Shown piece after piece: positions 1 through 10,113 of a DNA stretch of 29,591 nucleotides. The notes beneath the pieces were generated by a model, which was not told the DNA's origin, ran no database searches, and saw only the letters and a list, made by a program, of their open reading frames with translations. This DNA is from Hygrocybe punicea (Eukaryota; Basidiomycota; Agaricomycetes; Agaricales; Hygrophoraceae). Positions within the stretch are counted from its first letter, which is position 1. Each line of letters starts with the position of its first letter. The stretch spans positions 1 to 29,591 of the forward strand of contig CAUVYJ010000011.1 in NCBI GenBank assembly GCA_963556145.1, read 5' to 3'. A program made the translations under genes and the position numbers.

Positions 1-184
1 CCAGACAAGTGCCTAGTAGTTGGTGGTGCGGGGAATGTGTTGTAGCCAAAATATTATGAACTTGTCACTCACATTCGAATCATGATTATACGGACTTTTG
101 ATTGTCTAGCCACAATGCAAAGATCCAAATCCATTTTGGCTACAACACATTCCCCGCACCACCAACTACTAGGCACTTGTCTGG
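1..184. repeat. Perfect 52-bp inverted repeat (hairpin or foldback element)
   Basis: Bases 1-52 are the exact reverse complement of 133-184, with an 80-nt unpaired centre at 53-132. The arms begin with CCAGACAAGTGCC and end at the inner sequence TAGCCAAAAT. Pairing stops abruptly at base 53/132. The left arm begins at the window edge, so the full extent on that side is unknown. It could be a foldback MITE or the ends of a very short TIR element. No coding content was seen. Confidence 0.9.
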
Positions 185-640
185 AACACAATGTACACCT
201 TCCCTAGTACCCGTAGAATTAATTTTAGATTTTTCAGACCTGTAGTCGCAAAGTTAGGTGTTTAAGGGTCCATTTTTGGCAGAGGCATAGAATGCATTGT
301 GAATATCTCCCCATATAAAATGAAATAAAATACAAAAACTCCCTGTGGGGTAGGTATAGCATACTTATATCTCTTCAGGGTCTTGCCCTGGCCATTTAGG
401 TGCTGTAGTACATGTAATAATAATAAGAAAATCCAGCCACCCTTCCCTATATAACAACTCGACCCCATTTGGGATATCGGCAAATCCCGGTTGAAATTCT
501 CGCGCGCGAGTTCAACAAGACTTCGTTTTCAACAACGACGCGACAACGGGTGCGGATGCCAGAGCACCCCAGGTAAGTGGTCCATTTATGCTTTTCATTT
601 ATTCTACTAACTACTTAAATACTTTTAGGCTTTTTTTCAC
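185..640. other. No gene recognised; one well-formed intron
   Basis: AT-rich sequence without a convincing ORF. A 12-bp palindrome CTCGCGCGCGAG lies at 499-510. A well-formed intron signature is at 573-628 (GTAAGT donor, CTAAC branch-like site, TTTTAG acceptor) on the + strand. It leads into the purine-rich low-complexity block that follows, so a degenerate transcript may start here. Confidence 0.4.
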
Positions 641-1440
641 GCACCCTCGTGCCAAACGAACGCGAACAAAACAAGCAGACGCGGATGCGGGCGACAAGGA
701 GGGAGGACACAGCCCAGAACGGGGACAACCCAGGCCGACCACGACAGCAAGAACGGGGATGACGAGAATGAGGACGAGGGGTAAACGAACGAACGCGACC
801 ACGGCGCGAAAGGGGAGGACGACGGCAACGGCAACGGGAACCACGACACGGACGAGGAAACGAAGACGATCGGGACGGGGGAACAGGACGACGAGGACCG
901 CGGAACCCGGGACAACAAGGACGACGACGACGACGACGATGACGGGGATGATGACGACGAGGACAGCGAGCATGAGAACGGGGACGGGAGCAACGGACGA
1001 CGGAAACGAGGACGACCGGGACGATGACGAGGACAATGGAGACCGGGACAATGAGGACAACGGCAGCAGGGACGACGAGGACTGAAATGGCGAGGACGGG
1101 ATGGCAAACGGGACGGCAATGACAACGCGAACGGGAACAGGGCCACGCGGTAACGACGAGGACGAGGACGGGGACGGGGACAAGGGTGAGGACGCGGAGG
1201 GGCGTGGACACCAGGGGAACACCAGTATGTATTGTTGGTCCTTCCCTTTCCCTCCTTTCCCCTCCCCCTCCTCCCTCCTCCTTTCCATTCTCCCCCTGGC
1301 TGTCTCCTACCCCTTCTCCCCCTGCCTATGCTGTCCATCCACCATCCCCACCTCCCATCCACCTCCTGCCCCTTCTCCCCCTGCCATTCCTCCTGCCATT
1401 CCCCCTCTCCTCTCCTCTCCTCCACCTCCCTGTCTCTCCC
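641..1440. repeat. Low-complexity block switching from GA-rich to CT-rich
   Basis: From about 650 to 1225 the + strand is built of GAC/GAG/ACG/GGA words and is very poor in T. From about 1230 to 1440 it flips to almost pure C and T, with CCCCTT and CCTCC words. Open frames exist on both strands here (for example 588-1085 on + and 637-1425 on -). They have only compositionally biased residues (D/E/N/G/R/T or S/P/R), so they are best explained by composition. The 5' edge (CACGCA, then GCCAA and GAACGCGA words) resembles the start of the low-complexity block in the hAT-like element near 17700. Confidence 0.7.
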
Positions 1441-1611
1441 CTTATAAATTAGAATACCATGTATTTAGTGAAAATAATTATTTAATTTGCTATGTCTATT
1501 TTGAGTGGTTGGTAAATTAAAATTATGTAACATGTGGCATTGCTATGATTATTATTGTGTGACTTGGCAGATGCTGAGCAAGCAGGCAGTCCCACCAGCC
1601 TGTAGATTGGA

Positions 1612-1926
1612 GCTTTTTTGAGTAAAGTAAATATCCCAAGGGATATTTTATATGTCCCATGGGCTGTTTCTGTGATAACAAAGGTATCCAAAGGGATATT
1701 TTATATGTACCATGGGCTTTTTTGGGGGTAAAGTACATATCCCAAGGGATATTTTATATGTCCTATGGGCTTTGTCTTGGTTAATGTAAATATCCCAAGC
1801 AATATTTTTCATGTCCCATGGGCTGTTTCTATAAGAGTGAAAATATCCCAAGGGATGTTCTATGTCCCATGGGCGGTTTTCTAAGACAAGATAAGTATCC
1901 CATGGGATATTCTATATGTCCTGTGG
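1612..1926. repeat. Degenerate tandem repeat, six units of 51-54 bp
   Basis: Six consecutive units start at 1612, 1663, 1716, 1769, 1822 and 1873, each beginning GC(T/G) after a CCCATGG-type palindrome. A typical unit contains a T-rich start, then AAATATCCCAAGGGATATT, then TATGTCCCATGG. Two near-palindromes (CCCAAGGG and CCCATGGG) recur in each unit. The array runs directly into the 21-bp array, which appears to derive from one half of this unit. Confidence 0.85.
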
Positions 1927-2171
1927 GCTTTTCTCAGGTAAAATAAATATCCCAAGGGATGAAATAAATATCCCAAGGGACAAAATAAATATCCCAAGGG
2001 AAGAAATAAATATCCCAAGGGTCGAAATAAATATCCCAAGGGATGAAATAAATATCCCAAGGGTCGAAATAAATATCCCAAGGGATGAAATAAATATCCC
2101 AAGGGAAGGAATAAATATCCCAAGGGATGAAATAAATATCCCAAGGGATGAAATAAATATCCCAAGGGATG
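1927..2171. repeat. 21-bp minisatellite, 11 units
   Basis: After a partial 53-bp unit (1927-1940), a 21-bp unit with core AAATAAATATCCCAAGGG starts at 1941, 1962, 1983 and so on to 2151, with exact spacing. Units differ mostly in the last three bases (ATG, ACA, AAG, TCG). Because 21 is a multiple of three, both strands stay open: + reads a heptad like INIPRDE and - reads a heptad like GYLFHPL. No start context, splice signal or domain supports translation. Confidence 0.93.
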
Positions 2172-2556
2172 AAATTACAGTCCCTAGGCCTTTTAATCTA
2201 TGCACACAAATATTTCCATAATTTTACCTATTTTATTTACAATGTTATAGCTATTTTTCAAAAAACATCAGCTTGAGCTGAGGCAACACCTGGTTGACAA
2301 TATATCCCAGGAAAATATATATTCTCCCTGATGGTATTGTAATATGTCCCATGGGACAATATTTCAGGCCATGATCGTTTGTCAAAATCATCCCTTGGTC
2401 TTCTTTGGAAATTGTCCCTAGGGATAAGAATATATCCCTACGCCTGCCTACAGTGAGAATGTCCCTGGGGCAATAAATTGTCCTTGGGAGTACCATGGTT
2501 ATATGAGCACTTAGATGGAACACCGACAGAGTTGTGTTACATCTAGTTAGTTGGGG
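2172..2556. other. Tail of the repeat region; no gene seen
   Basis: Scattered CCCATGGG, CCCTAGGG and CCCTTGG words continue to about 2490 but without a regular period. The sequence then joins the truncated 3' end of the KDZ transposase gene. No ORF worth naming was found. Confidence 0.5.
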
Positions 2557-5349
2557 CTAGGTGGTTGACTGAAGTGCCATGTCAACCAAATTCTCTGGGA
2601 GACCATGACCAACCGGAAATCCAGAAGGCAAGCAAAGTGGCATGACTTCAGGATGTGAAACCTCACCCTCAGCCACTCTCTGCCTCCCTTGCAGCCCAAA
2701 AACACCTGGCATGTAGACTGACTGAATCTCCTGCCATCTGGTTATTCGCCGTTGCAGAATAGTCCGTTTCTCTTGCAAAGCAGCAATTTGCAAAGATGTC
2801 ATTCTGGAGCATACTTGTCGTTTAAGCAGACGTCTAATTCCACCATTAATTTTCATGTTGAATCAAGCCACTTACTGGTGTTCTTCAAGCTCCAAGCCAG
2901 TCTGCAGAAAAATGTTCGGTGAAACATCATGAATGGGCATCAATCCTTTCTTGGAGTTCTCCAGCTCCTCTTCTGCCAGCTCAAGCCTCACCTGGGCAAG
3001 AGTCGAAGCTGAAACCATTTAATAAGTGAGTATATTATTTCTACTTGCATAGGTGACTCACCTTTTCCAACCTCTTCATAAGGATTAGGATTTTGGGGAT
3101 CTGAATCCCAAGCATCTACCATGGCAGTCCATTTTTCAACCACTTCCGTGGCAAACCCTGCTGTAAAACGAGCATGTGCAGCCTCCTTCTTGAGCTTCAT
3201 CTTAAATGTTTGCTGAAGCTGCATCAAGAGTGACTTTCCTATAATAAATGTTTAGCAATTAGAATTTCAATCAAGATGATTCCCATTTTCATACCAAAAT
3301 TTGTAATCTTTCTCCAATTCCACGCAGCTGCATGGTCATCAATAGTATCATGTCGAGCACCAGCCCCCATCTCTTTTGTACTCATGCTAACAGGATTGAT
3401 GTGCGCCCACCACCTCTCTGGCTCCTCTCCATTGGTCCATGCGGAATAACGAAGGAAGTTTAAAGAGAATCGCATCTGACATTGAGTTCCATGACCATAG
3501 ATGTGAAATTTTGGTATCACAAACTTGAGACTATTGACCAGAGCAGGTGGAGGCTGCATCCATGGTGGAAGCTGCCCGACACATCTCTTGAGGTTTCGTG
3601 ACCATTGGCAGGCAATATCATATGAAAATGTAAGGAGTACGATAAGAAATCCAACCAGGGATGACCACGCAATGAAGTCCATATTTGCATAGCTACAATT
3701 GTGCCATTAAATAAGCATGGATAAGGGGAAAGTTGACATACCGTTCACCCTTCTGCAGATCACCCAACCCATTCTTCCGAACAAGGCAATGACGTGCACA
3801 GATGGCACCACCAATGCCAGTGGCCTTGTAGCCCTTCGAAAACTTCGTGTTTGCATGATCTACCGCATGTAATTCGGATTCACAGAGGTTCGGCTGTTAT
3901 GACAATATTCAGATAAGTAATGATTCACATTTGAAATGTTACCTCCTCCTGATGGCCATACTTCTGAATACAGTCCATGTACGGCTTCTGTTCCACCCAG
4001 TGAGCCCATCCATCTCCAAGAGGCGGGTCATTTTTAACTTGCTTGTCCTTGAGTTTAAGGCGGAAATTCACATCCAGCGTGAGGATTAGGCAATAAATCC
4101 ATCTGATAGAAGAGTTAGTCAGTGACGGTGGAAGCTGGAAGGTTAGGTTGTTAACTCACCGAATCCCAGGCGGAGCATTCTCCCATCCCTGTGGGAGATT
4201 TCGATTGGGGTGTGGGCATGCTGGACATTCAACAGCGCAATCACCAGGCTTTGTAGCTGCCACCCCGAGGGGATCGTGGGCATGCCCAGCCCGCTTGAGT
4301 AGCTTGAGGTGGCGCCACATTTGGATGGCTGTCAGAAATTGTTTGTAGCGAGCCTAAATGTCTTAATATAAGTACAGGGTAATACTCGAGAAGGATAAAC
4401 ACACCTTCGTATCAAAAAGGCCAGTGTTATCTGACTTATGTGCAATTGAGAGATAAAAGTCGTATGCCGACGTCTTGCCTTGCAATGTCAAAAGGTGAAA
4501 TGAGTCGAGAACATCAAACGTAAAAGCACTGGTCGGGTGCGTGTGAGTTGGTGGTAGTAGGCCAGCGCAGAGCAGTTGGATGCGGTTGTGAGAACCTCCT
4601 GCCGTTCCGTAGCAACCGCGGAACTGGATGTCAACGCTGTGAATGCCGTTATGTCGATCATGGTGAAACCGTCGATTGCATCGCCAGGGATAGGGCAAGG
4701 ATCACCGCAGTGACCGAGATGCATCTTGATACCGAGGGTTTGAAGCCGGACGTCGTCGAAATGGCCACCATTCCAACGCTGCACAATTCATCAGAATCAA
4801 CAAGTGGCAGGCAATATGACAGCAGGGACATACCAGAACGCGATGCAGAGGTAAGTGTGAGTGTTTTTTGGTGAAACAACCACAGCAGAATAGCTGGAAT
4901 CCGAAACAATCCTTGCATTTATAGACACCTTCACGCCCACATTTTTCGCCACACAAATTAGCTCCGGCCCTTCCTTCGTGCCGGATCATCTCATCCAAGT
5001 AGGAGTCGCGATGAAGTCGGGCCCATTCTTGCAGAGGTGAGTCGTCCAAACTCGTGTCATCCTCGTCTGACTGACTTGCTTGGTCCTCACGATCAGCATC
5101 ATCCTCCAGTGCCGAATGGGCTGTCAGGTCTGGGAAGTCGTCTGTCGACAGGATAGAGTGCGCAGATAAATTACTAGAGCCTGCTGGAGGCGAAGGTGGG
5201 TCTGCGATTGGCAGGAAAGAAGTAGTCTGACCAAGTCGGCCCGCGGCTGTGGTGTGGATGGACACTGATCAATTGCGAGGAAGGAGTTGGGAATGTGGGC
5301 GAGTCACACGGGCTACTGGTGTGTCAGGATTCTTGCGCTTACCAGCCAT
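2557..5349 (-). pseudogene. KDZ-superfamily transposase, CxC2-like, decayed and 3'-truncated
   Basis: DNA transposase of the Kyakuja-Dileera-Zisupton (KDZ) superfamily. Start ATG is at 5349-5347 (MAGKRKNPDT). Exons as read: 5349-4834, 4778-4405, 4353-4160, 4102-3943, 3893-3742, 3692-3295, 3238-3062, 3008-2876 and 2833-2557, all with GT-AG introns of 42-57 bp. The N-terminal cysteine cluster reads C-x3-C...YKCKDCFG...CCGCFTKKHSHLPLHR. It is followed by LGIKMHLGH, FTFDVLDSFHLLTLQ, WRHLKLLKRAGH, NFRLK, FSKGYKATGIGG, ARH, GDLQKGERYANMDF, SYDIACQW and RWWAHINPVSMSTKEMG, all hallmarks of this family. Defects: in-frame TGA at 5269-5271 (likely CGA to TGA), a one-base frameshift near 4655, and an early TAG at 2557 soon after LPENLVDMALQ, so the usual long C-terminal part is missing. 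The gene should be inactive unless these are sequencing errors. Confidence 0.9.
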
Positions 5350-5699
5350 CGATGACTTGCGATAAGGTAGTAGGTGGGACAGTCAGACTGTTTGAAATCA
5401 ACGCTTGGTCAGGTACCTCTTTCGGACCTTAGGCCTTACCATCCATCAAGTCTCAAACCTCACGACTGCTGCGATACCGAATATCAATCGTGAGTCCTCT
5501 ACTAACCTATTGCATCTGTATCCCTGACCACTCTACTCCGAGTGTTCACATCTAGTATACCGTTCACTAACTCATTTGTTACAGCAAGCCTTTGCGGATT
5601 CACGGACGCGTCCTCTCTCCACCCACGCCGTCAGTTGTCCTCGCCATCCACTCCCCCTCCACTCTAACCTCGCAACCTCCCGCCCCAACCTCGTTCAAC
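5350..5699. promoter_or_regulatory. Divergent promoter region between the KDZ gene and a 163-aa gene
   Basis: About 350 bp separate the start of the minus-strand KDZ transposase from the plus-strand 163-aa gene, so promoters must lie here in both directions. A 5'UTR intron for the plus-strand gene is visible at 5490-5584 (GTGAGT donor, CTAACTC branch-like sites, TTACAG acceptor). The exon part after it (5585-5699) is C-rich, as fungal leaders often are. No clear TATA box was found. Confidence 0.5.
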
Positions 5700-6357
5700 A
5701 TGCCTTCTCAGAAGCTAACCAAGGATCAACGTTATCGAGCAAGGTATGCCTCGTTTCTCTTAACACCCTGTCATTTTTCGACTGAATGACAGGAATCTCA
5801 CTTGCATCCGCGAGAAGGACCACCTATGCACGGCAAAGTGAGTTCTAACCTCTGAATTGAGCTTATTATTATTGACCATTTGTCTTGTTTCTAATTTCAG
5901 ATGGCGGCTGGAACGGAAGGCACTGAAGGGCAAGTAAGTTTATCTGTGACATGCCTACGTGGTAACTAGGGTAATATTTTTTCACAGCTTGCTTTCGTCA
6001 CAGCGCCTAGGCAGAGACTCTGCGCCAACGACCGGCACGAATAGCCTGGCCAGTATACCCGCTGATATCCCGCCATCGCAACCAAATTCTCCTCCATCAA
6101 ATATTTCTGCGGTGGAAATCGTCGCGGATACCCGTGCAATGGTCTGGGAATGGACAAGCGCCAGGGGCCCAGTTTTCGGTTGGCCTACGGCTTTTGCCGC
6201 CGAGATTCAGGAGGCCGAACTACATGGAACCATCGAGCTCCTAATACAGAATTGGCAGTCTCACAGCAATGTGGGAAAGGCGCTGCTGCGGGACTTGGAA
6301 GGGATTGCATGTAGCCGGCTGCCAAATGATGAGAGGGTCTGGAGGGATATTTTTTGA
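5700..6357 (+). CDS. Unrecognised 163-aa protein, four exons, KDZ-linked
   Basis: Exons 5700-5743, 5793-5837, 5901-5933 and 5988-6357 are joined by three GT-AG introns of 49-63 bp; the lengths sum exactly to 164 codons including the TGA. ATG 5700 sits in CAACATGCC, and a 5'UTR intron lies upstream. Residues 1-40 are strongly basic (MPSQKLTKDQRYRAR, then REKDHL, KWRLERKALKG), which suggests nucleic-acid binding or nuclear entry. A Ser/Pro/Thr-rich linker follows. A compact C-terminal part (about residues 88-163) is rich in Trp (MVWEWTSARGPVFGW, LIQNWQ) and predicted helices. No catalytic motif was recognised. The gene is transcribed away from the KDZ transposase and may be accessory cargo of that element. 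The frame is intact although the transposase is broken. Confidence 0.75.
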
Positions 6358-6589
6358 CAGGCACTTGATCTTATATCCACACTTCTGGCCGGAATAGCCA
6401 TGGTTGAAGCCCACATTTCCATGTTAACTATGTAATCCTTATGTAATGATTCAGATCATAATCGTTGACAAAGACATTTTTAAAGGGGTGAAATTGTTTA
6501 TGAGTGTGAAATAAGCTGCGATAGGTACTCTACAGGTACAAATTGGCAGTTGATGACGGCTGTGCTAACCTCTGTCAAACCAGACGTTC
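6358..6589. promoter_or_regulatory. Intergenic region with 5'UTR intron of the next gene
   Basis: About 230 bp lie between two plus-strand genes. A likely 5'UTR intron of the downstream gene is at 6535-6583 (GTACAA donor, GCTAACC branch-like site, ACCAG acceptor), six bases before ATG 6590. AT-rich sequence at 6420-6500 is a plausible terminator/promoter zone, but no motif decides this. Confidence 0.45.
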
Positions 6590-9071
6590 ATGTCGACAGG
6601 CGAAAAGAGCAAAGGGGGTCAGAAAGCATGGACTACCAATGAGCAGAAGGAGTGGCTCACCTCTCAGTTGCCATCCTTTGTGGCATCCCGAAGCAGCGAC
6701 TCCCCCTCGGACTTCTGGGCTAGCGTTTTCAAGGGTTGGTTCGAGAAGTGGCCGATTGGTGATGCAGAAGGAGGAGAGGCGGTGATGAAAAAGAAGAGAG
6801 TGGTAAGTAAGCAGAAATAGTTGATAGTATTGCAACTCACCAAATTGCCGGCACCAGCAAGTAAAGGATTGGTTTAAAAATCACAGTCGCACGAGTGCAT
6901 CGTCAGGAGAGGGGCGGCGCGGGCTTCTGGATCTCCGCACCAAAAAGCCTCGCAAGTTGACGACCTGGCAAGCTTATTCTAAGCTATACTATGATTCTAA
7001 GCTCAAGGACATCGTGAACGATTGTTGGAAGAGACATTACCTGGCGGAAAACCCTGACCATGACCAGAAAGACCCGATCCCACCCCCTACACTCAAGTTC
7101 CAGAACATCGTGACCCAAGAGTTGTTCTTGCTAGAGGCCACGGATTTCAAACAAAGGGTCGAGGAAGAGCGTGAGAGGCTGGGAAATGAAGAGTCAACCG
7201 AGGTTGGAGATGACGACGGGCTTGATCAACAGGAGCGTGAGAGGATCAAAAACGCCCAGCAGTATCAAACATACGCATACACTCATGGCCCTGTTGTCAA
7301 CCATCCACTTATGCATCCATGAACAGCGGCGTTGATTCCCTCAGTTATACGATGACAAAGTTGTTAGAGGAGATTTACATCAAAACGGGCTTGATTGGAA
7401 CGGCCTTGTTTGCCGGTCCAGAACCGTGCCAAGGCGGGAATATTGCTTTGTTCGAGTCAGTAACGGTCCCTAGCTCTCCTGTTTGCAGACTGACCGTTAC
7501 TTTGTGTGATAAGATTCCACAAAGGAAAGTCGGCTCATGGCCACGACTTTGGGGTTGCCTATAAGGACTTCGCCAATCATGTTCGGAAGCCCTTCAATGA
7601 CTTTGCGTCTCGTTGTTTTTGTGAGTAACATCAGTGCCTTACTTCTAGTTCAACTCGTAATGGATCCAATAGCCAATTCAGTCCGCATGTCCTGCGCCCT
7701 TCCGGGAACCGAGGGTCTCGCAAATTATGGTGCTGGTAATGTAAATATCTACTTTTTGAGTCTGTGCTGCAGCTGCTAACTCACTTTCCAGGTCAACGAT
7801 GACGGCTCCGAGCCCAATGCATCCATCACCCCTCGCCAAAGCAAGCCGGCAGCTGGTACCAGTAATGTACATATGCACGTTTCGACTGCGCTGTCTTTGC
7901 TAAGTTAGTTCCCAGGTCATGGTTGACAGCTCGAAAGCCTCCATGGCTCTTCGCCAAAACCTTTCTACTGGTGGCAAAGGCAAAGGCCGCTATATTTCGG
8001 CTGACATTATTGACAACTCGGAAGATGAGGGCCCTGGTGGGGAAATCAGTGGGACTTTCGGAGCTCCGATGGCCGAGTCTGAATATGAGCGGGAGAAGCG
8101 GGAGAATATTGAGAGAAATAAGATGTTACTGAAGGATGCCCAGAAAGCGTACGAAGAGCTGGTGAAAGATATGAATGGACAAAATGAGGGCAATGCGAAG
8201 GTGAAGAAGAAAAAGGTGGTGAAGAAAACATTGGAGGATCAATTGGTGGAGAGTGTTTCGGAGGTGCATTCCGGTTGTTCAGAGAGTGCAAACATTGATT
8301 GGGCTTGTACAGGTCAATCGGGAGAAAGAGTTAAATATCGAGGGTGAGACCAAACAAGGCTCAGAAGAGACTGTCTCTGTGCTTGCTGCGGTTGCTGCCC
8401 CTGGCGAGAAGTCAGTACCTGAATGGCTGCAGAAGCAGATTGAGCGGTTGGAAGCCGTTGAGGGACCGGAAGGATTTAAGGAGATTGTTGAGAAATTTCG
8501 TAAGTTTGAGATGGTCCTGGGTTTTCCAGTGGGGCAGGTATGTGATTGGATCTTATATACTGTCCAAACTAATCCGTTGTAGGGGAAAATGATGGCATTG
8601 TCCTCGACTAGTCGCCCGGAAGTCATTGGTCGTTGGATCAATAGTGGGCGTAAAGGTTTGCCTGTGATTGTTGACTTGCCGGCATATGTAGCCTCGTGGA
8701 AGAAGTGGTGGACTGGTTTGCAGCCGAAATCACGTATACAGAAAAGTGGGAAATGGTCTCGTGCGGTGGATGACAGAGAGGAGTGGGAGGACTTGCGAAA
8801 AGGAAGCATTAATGGCTTTTTCAATATTGTGGTCAGTCTTGCATCCTGGGATGTTGCATTGAAGACATGTGCACAGCAGAAGTTATTTGGGGAGGTGGTG
8901 GATGATGTTTCTTGGGTGATGGATCAGATGATAGCAGTGGGTGGAGGCAAGAGGAAACATAGTGAGGTTGAGAGTGGAGGAGAAGATTTGGTGAAGGTGA
9001 AAAGGTATGTGACCTAAAATTTGGGTTGATAATGATTTCTGAAGATCAGCATTAGGAAAAGGAGGAAGTAG
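6590..9071 (+). CDS. Unrecognised 670-aa protein, ten exons, KDZ-linked family
   Basis: Exons read: 6590-6802, 6858-7261, 7327-7455, 7514-7620, 7673-7740, 7792-7866, 7916-8263, 8313-8537, 8583-9004 and 9050-9071. Together they give exactly 671 codons with no internal stop. The N-terminus (WTTNEQKEWLTSQLPSF...FWASVFKGWFEKWP) and QVKDWFKNHSR near residues 72-82 recall Myb/homeodomain-like DNA-binding helices, but this is only resemblance. The middle has LLEEIYIKTGLIGTALFAG and FHKGKSAHGHDFG, which I recall as recurrent in Agaricomycete hypothetical proteins near transposons. An acidic/basic charged region follows (NSEDEG, then a Lys-rich stretch KVKKKKVVKK), then KSVPEWLQKQIERLEAVEG, and a basic tail RKRRK that could be a nuclear signal. 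The third intron uses an uncommon GTCAGT donor. The gene lies in tandem with the 163-aa gene and is probably cargo of, or associated with, the broken KDZ element. The role is unknown. Confidence 0.75.
7732..7960 (+). repeat. Internal duplication of an exon-intron-exon unit
   Basis: Copy 1 (7732-7842) and copy 2 (7852-7960) share layout and sequence. Each has GCTGGT...AAT at the end of an exon, then an intron starting GTAAATAT or GTACATAT and ending CCAG. Each then has an exon that opens GTCAACGATGACGGCTC or GTCATGGTTGACAGCTC and ends CGCCAAA(G/A)C. The duplication keeps reading phase 0 on both sides, so the protein gained one extra approximately 25-residue module. Confidence 0.8.
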
Positions 9072-9295
9072 GATGGTTTCTGAATGTGTGGTGGATGCAT
9101 GTGATACCCCAATGAGGACTTGTTCAGGAGTTTTCATACCAGATGTATTGTAAATAGGATGATTCAGTGATACCCCATAAATAACTTTGCATTTTTGTGA
9201 ATGGGACTGGTGGACACATTGCTGCAGGAAGTGCAATACATGGGGTGACCCAATACTGTGGGAAGATGTGACCGGGAGTTGACCCAGTGCTGCAG
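9072..9295. other. 3' flank of the 670-aa gene, grading into a minisatellite
   Basis: AT-rich downstream sequence. GATACCCCA(A/T) occurs at about 9102 and 9170. From about 9225 repeat-like words (CTGCAGGAAGTGC, GGGTGACCCAATACTG) appear and lead into the regular array. No gene seen. Confidence 0.5.
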
Positions 9296-9902
9296 CAAGA
9301 GCTGGACCCCGGTCAACCCAATCCTGCAGCAAGTCCTGGAAACGGGTCAACCCAGTGCTGCAGCAAGAGCTGGATCCTGGTCAACCTAGCCTGCAGCAAG
9401 TGCTGGTCCTGGGTCAACCCGGTGCTACAGCAAGTGCTGGACGCTGGTTGACCCAATCCTGCAGCAAGTGCTGGACCCTGGTCAACCCAGTGCTGCAGCA
9501 AGAGCTGGATCCTGGTCAACCTAGCCTGCAGCAAGTGCTGGTCCCGGGTCAACCCTGCGCTGCAGCAAGAGCCGGATCTTGGTCAACCTACCCAGCAGCA
9601 AGTGCTGGACCCAGGTCAACCCAGTGCTACAGCAAGTGCTGGACCCCGGTCAACCCAGTGCTGCAGCAAGAGCTGGATCCTGGTCAACCTAGCCTGCAGC
9701 ATGAGCTGGTCCCGGGTTAACCGAGTGCTACAGCAAGTGCTGGACCCTGGTCGACCCAATCCTGCAGCAAGTGCTGGACCCCGGTCAACCCTGCGCTGCA
9801 GCAAGAGCTGGATCTTGGTCAACCTACCCAGCAGCGAGTGCTGGTCCCAGGTCAACCCAGTGCTACAGCAAGTGCTGGACCCCAGTCAACCCAATCATCC
9901 AG
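9296..9902. repeat. 33/34-bp minisatellite, 18 units
   Basis: Units begin CAAG(A/T)GCTGG and contain (G)GTCAACC and a CTGCAG or CTACAG end. They start at 9296, 9330, 9364, 9397, 9431, 9465, 9499, 9532, 9566, 9599, 9633, 9667, 9700, 9734, 9768, 9802, 9835 and 9869, so the period alternates between 34 and 33 bp. Blocks are repeated at a higher order: 9555-9660 matches 9791-9895 at an offset of 236 bp (seven units). Degenerate units with GGGTTAACC or GGTTGACC continue to about 10113. Reading frames across it on both strands are repeat artefacts. Confidence 0.93.
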
Positions 9903-10113
9903 GACTTGCTGCAATGGGTTAACCTGCCCAATGGTATTGCTGACAGTGGGTTGACCCCACCCGGCAGCCATTTATCAGCAACAGCTGTCCCTGGGTTAAC
10001 CTACCCCACCACATTTCCACAGCAAGTGCTGCCCTTCGGGTTGACCTACCCTCCAGCAAAGAGCTGGGAGATGTGTACCTACCATTCGCAGCTTTTGCTG
10101 CAATTGGGTTGAC

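Noticed and set aside
637..1425. Long minus-strand ORFs (198-262 aa)
   Set aside because: Pure low-complexity translations of the GA/CT-rich block.
1941..2171. CRISPR-like array
   Set aside because: Units are contiguous 21-mers with no unique spacers, and the genome is eukaryotic.
1916..2221. Open frames with heptad repeats on both strands over the 21-bp array
   Set aside because: The frames follow from a repeat period divisible by three and there is no start context or domain, so I do not call a protein.
5700..9071. TET/JBP dioxygenase as KDZ partner
   Set aside because: These genes are known KDZ companions in fungi, but no HxD...H or related motif was found in the two genes or elsewhere in the window.
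9313..9922. Several 80-120 aa ORFs on both strands
   Set aside because: They are translations of the 33/34-bp minisatellite.
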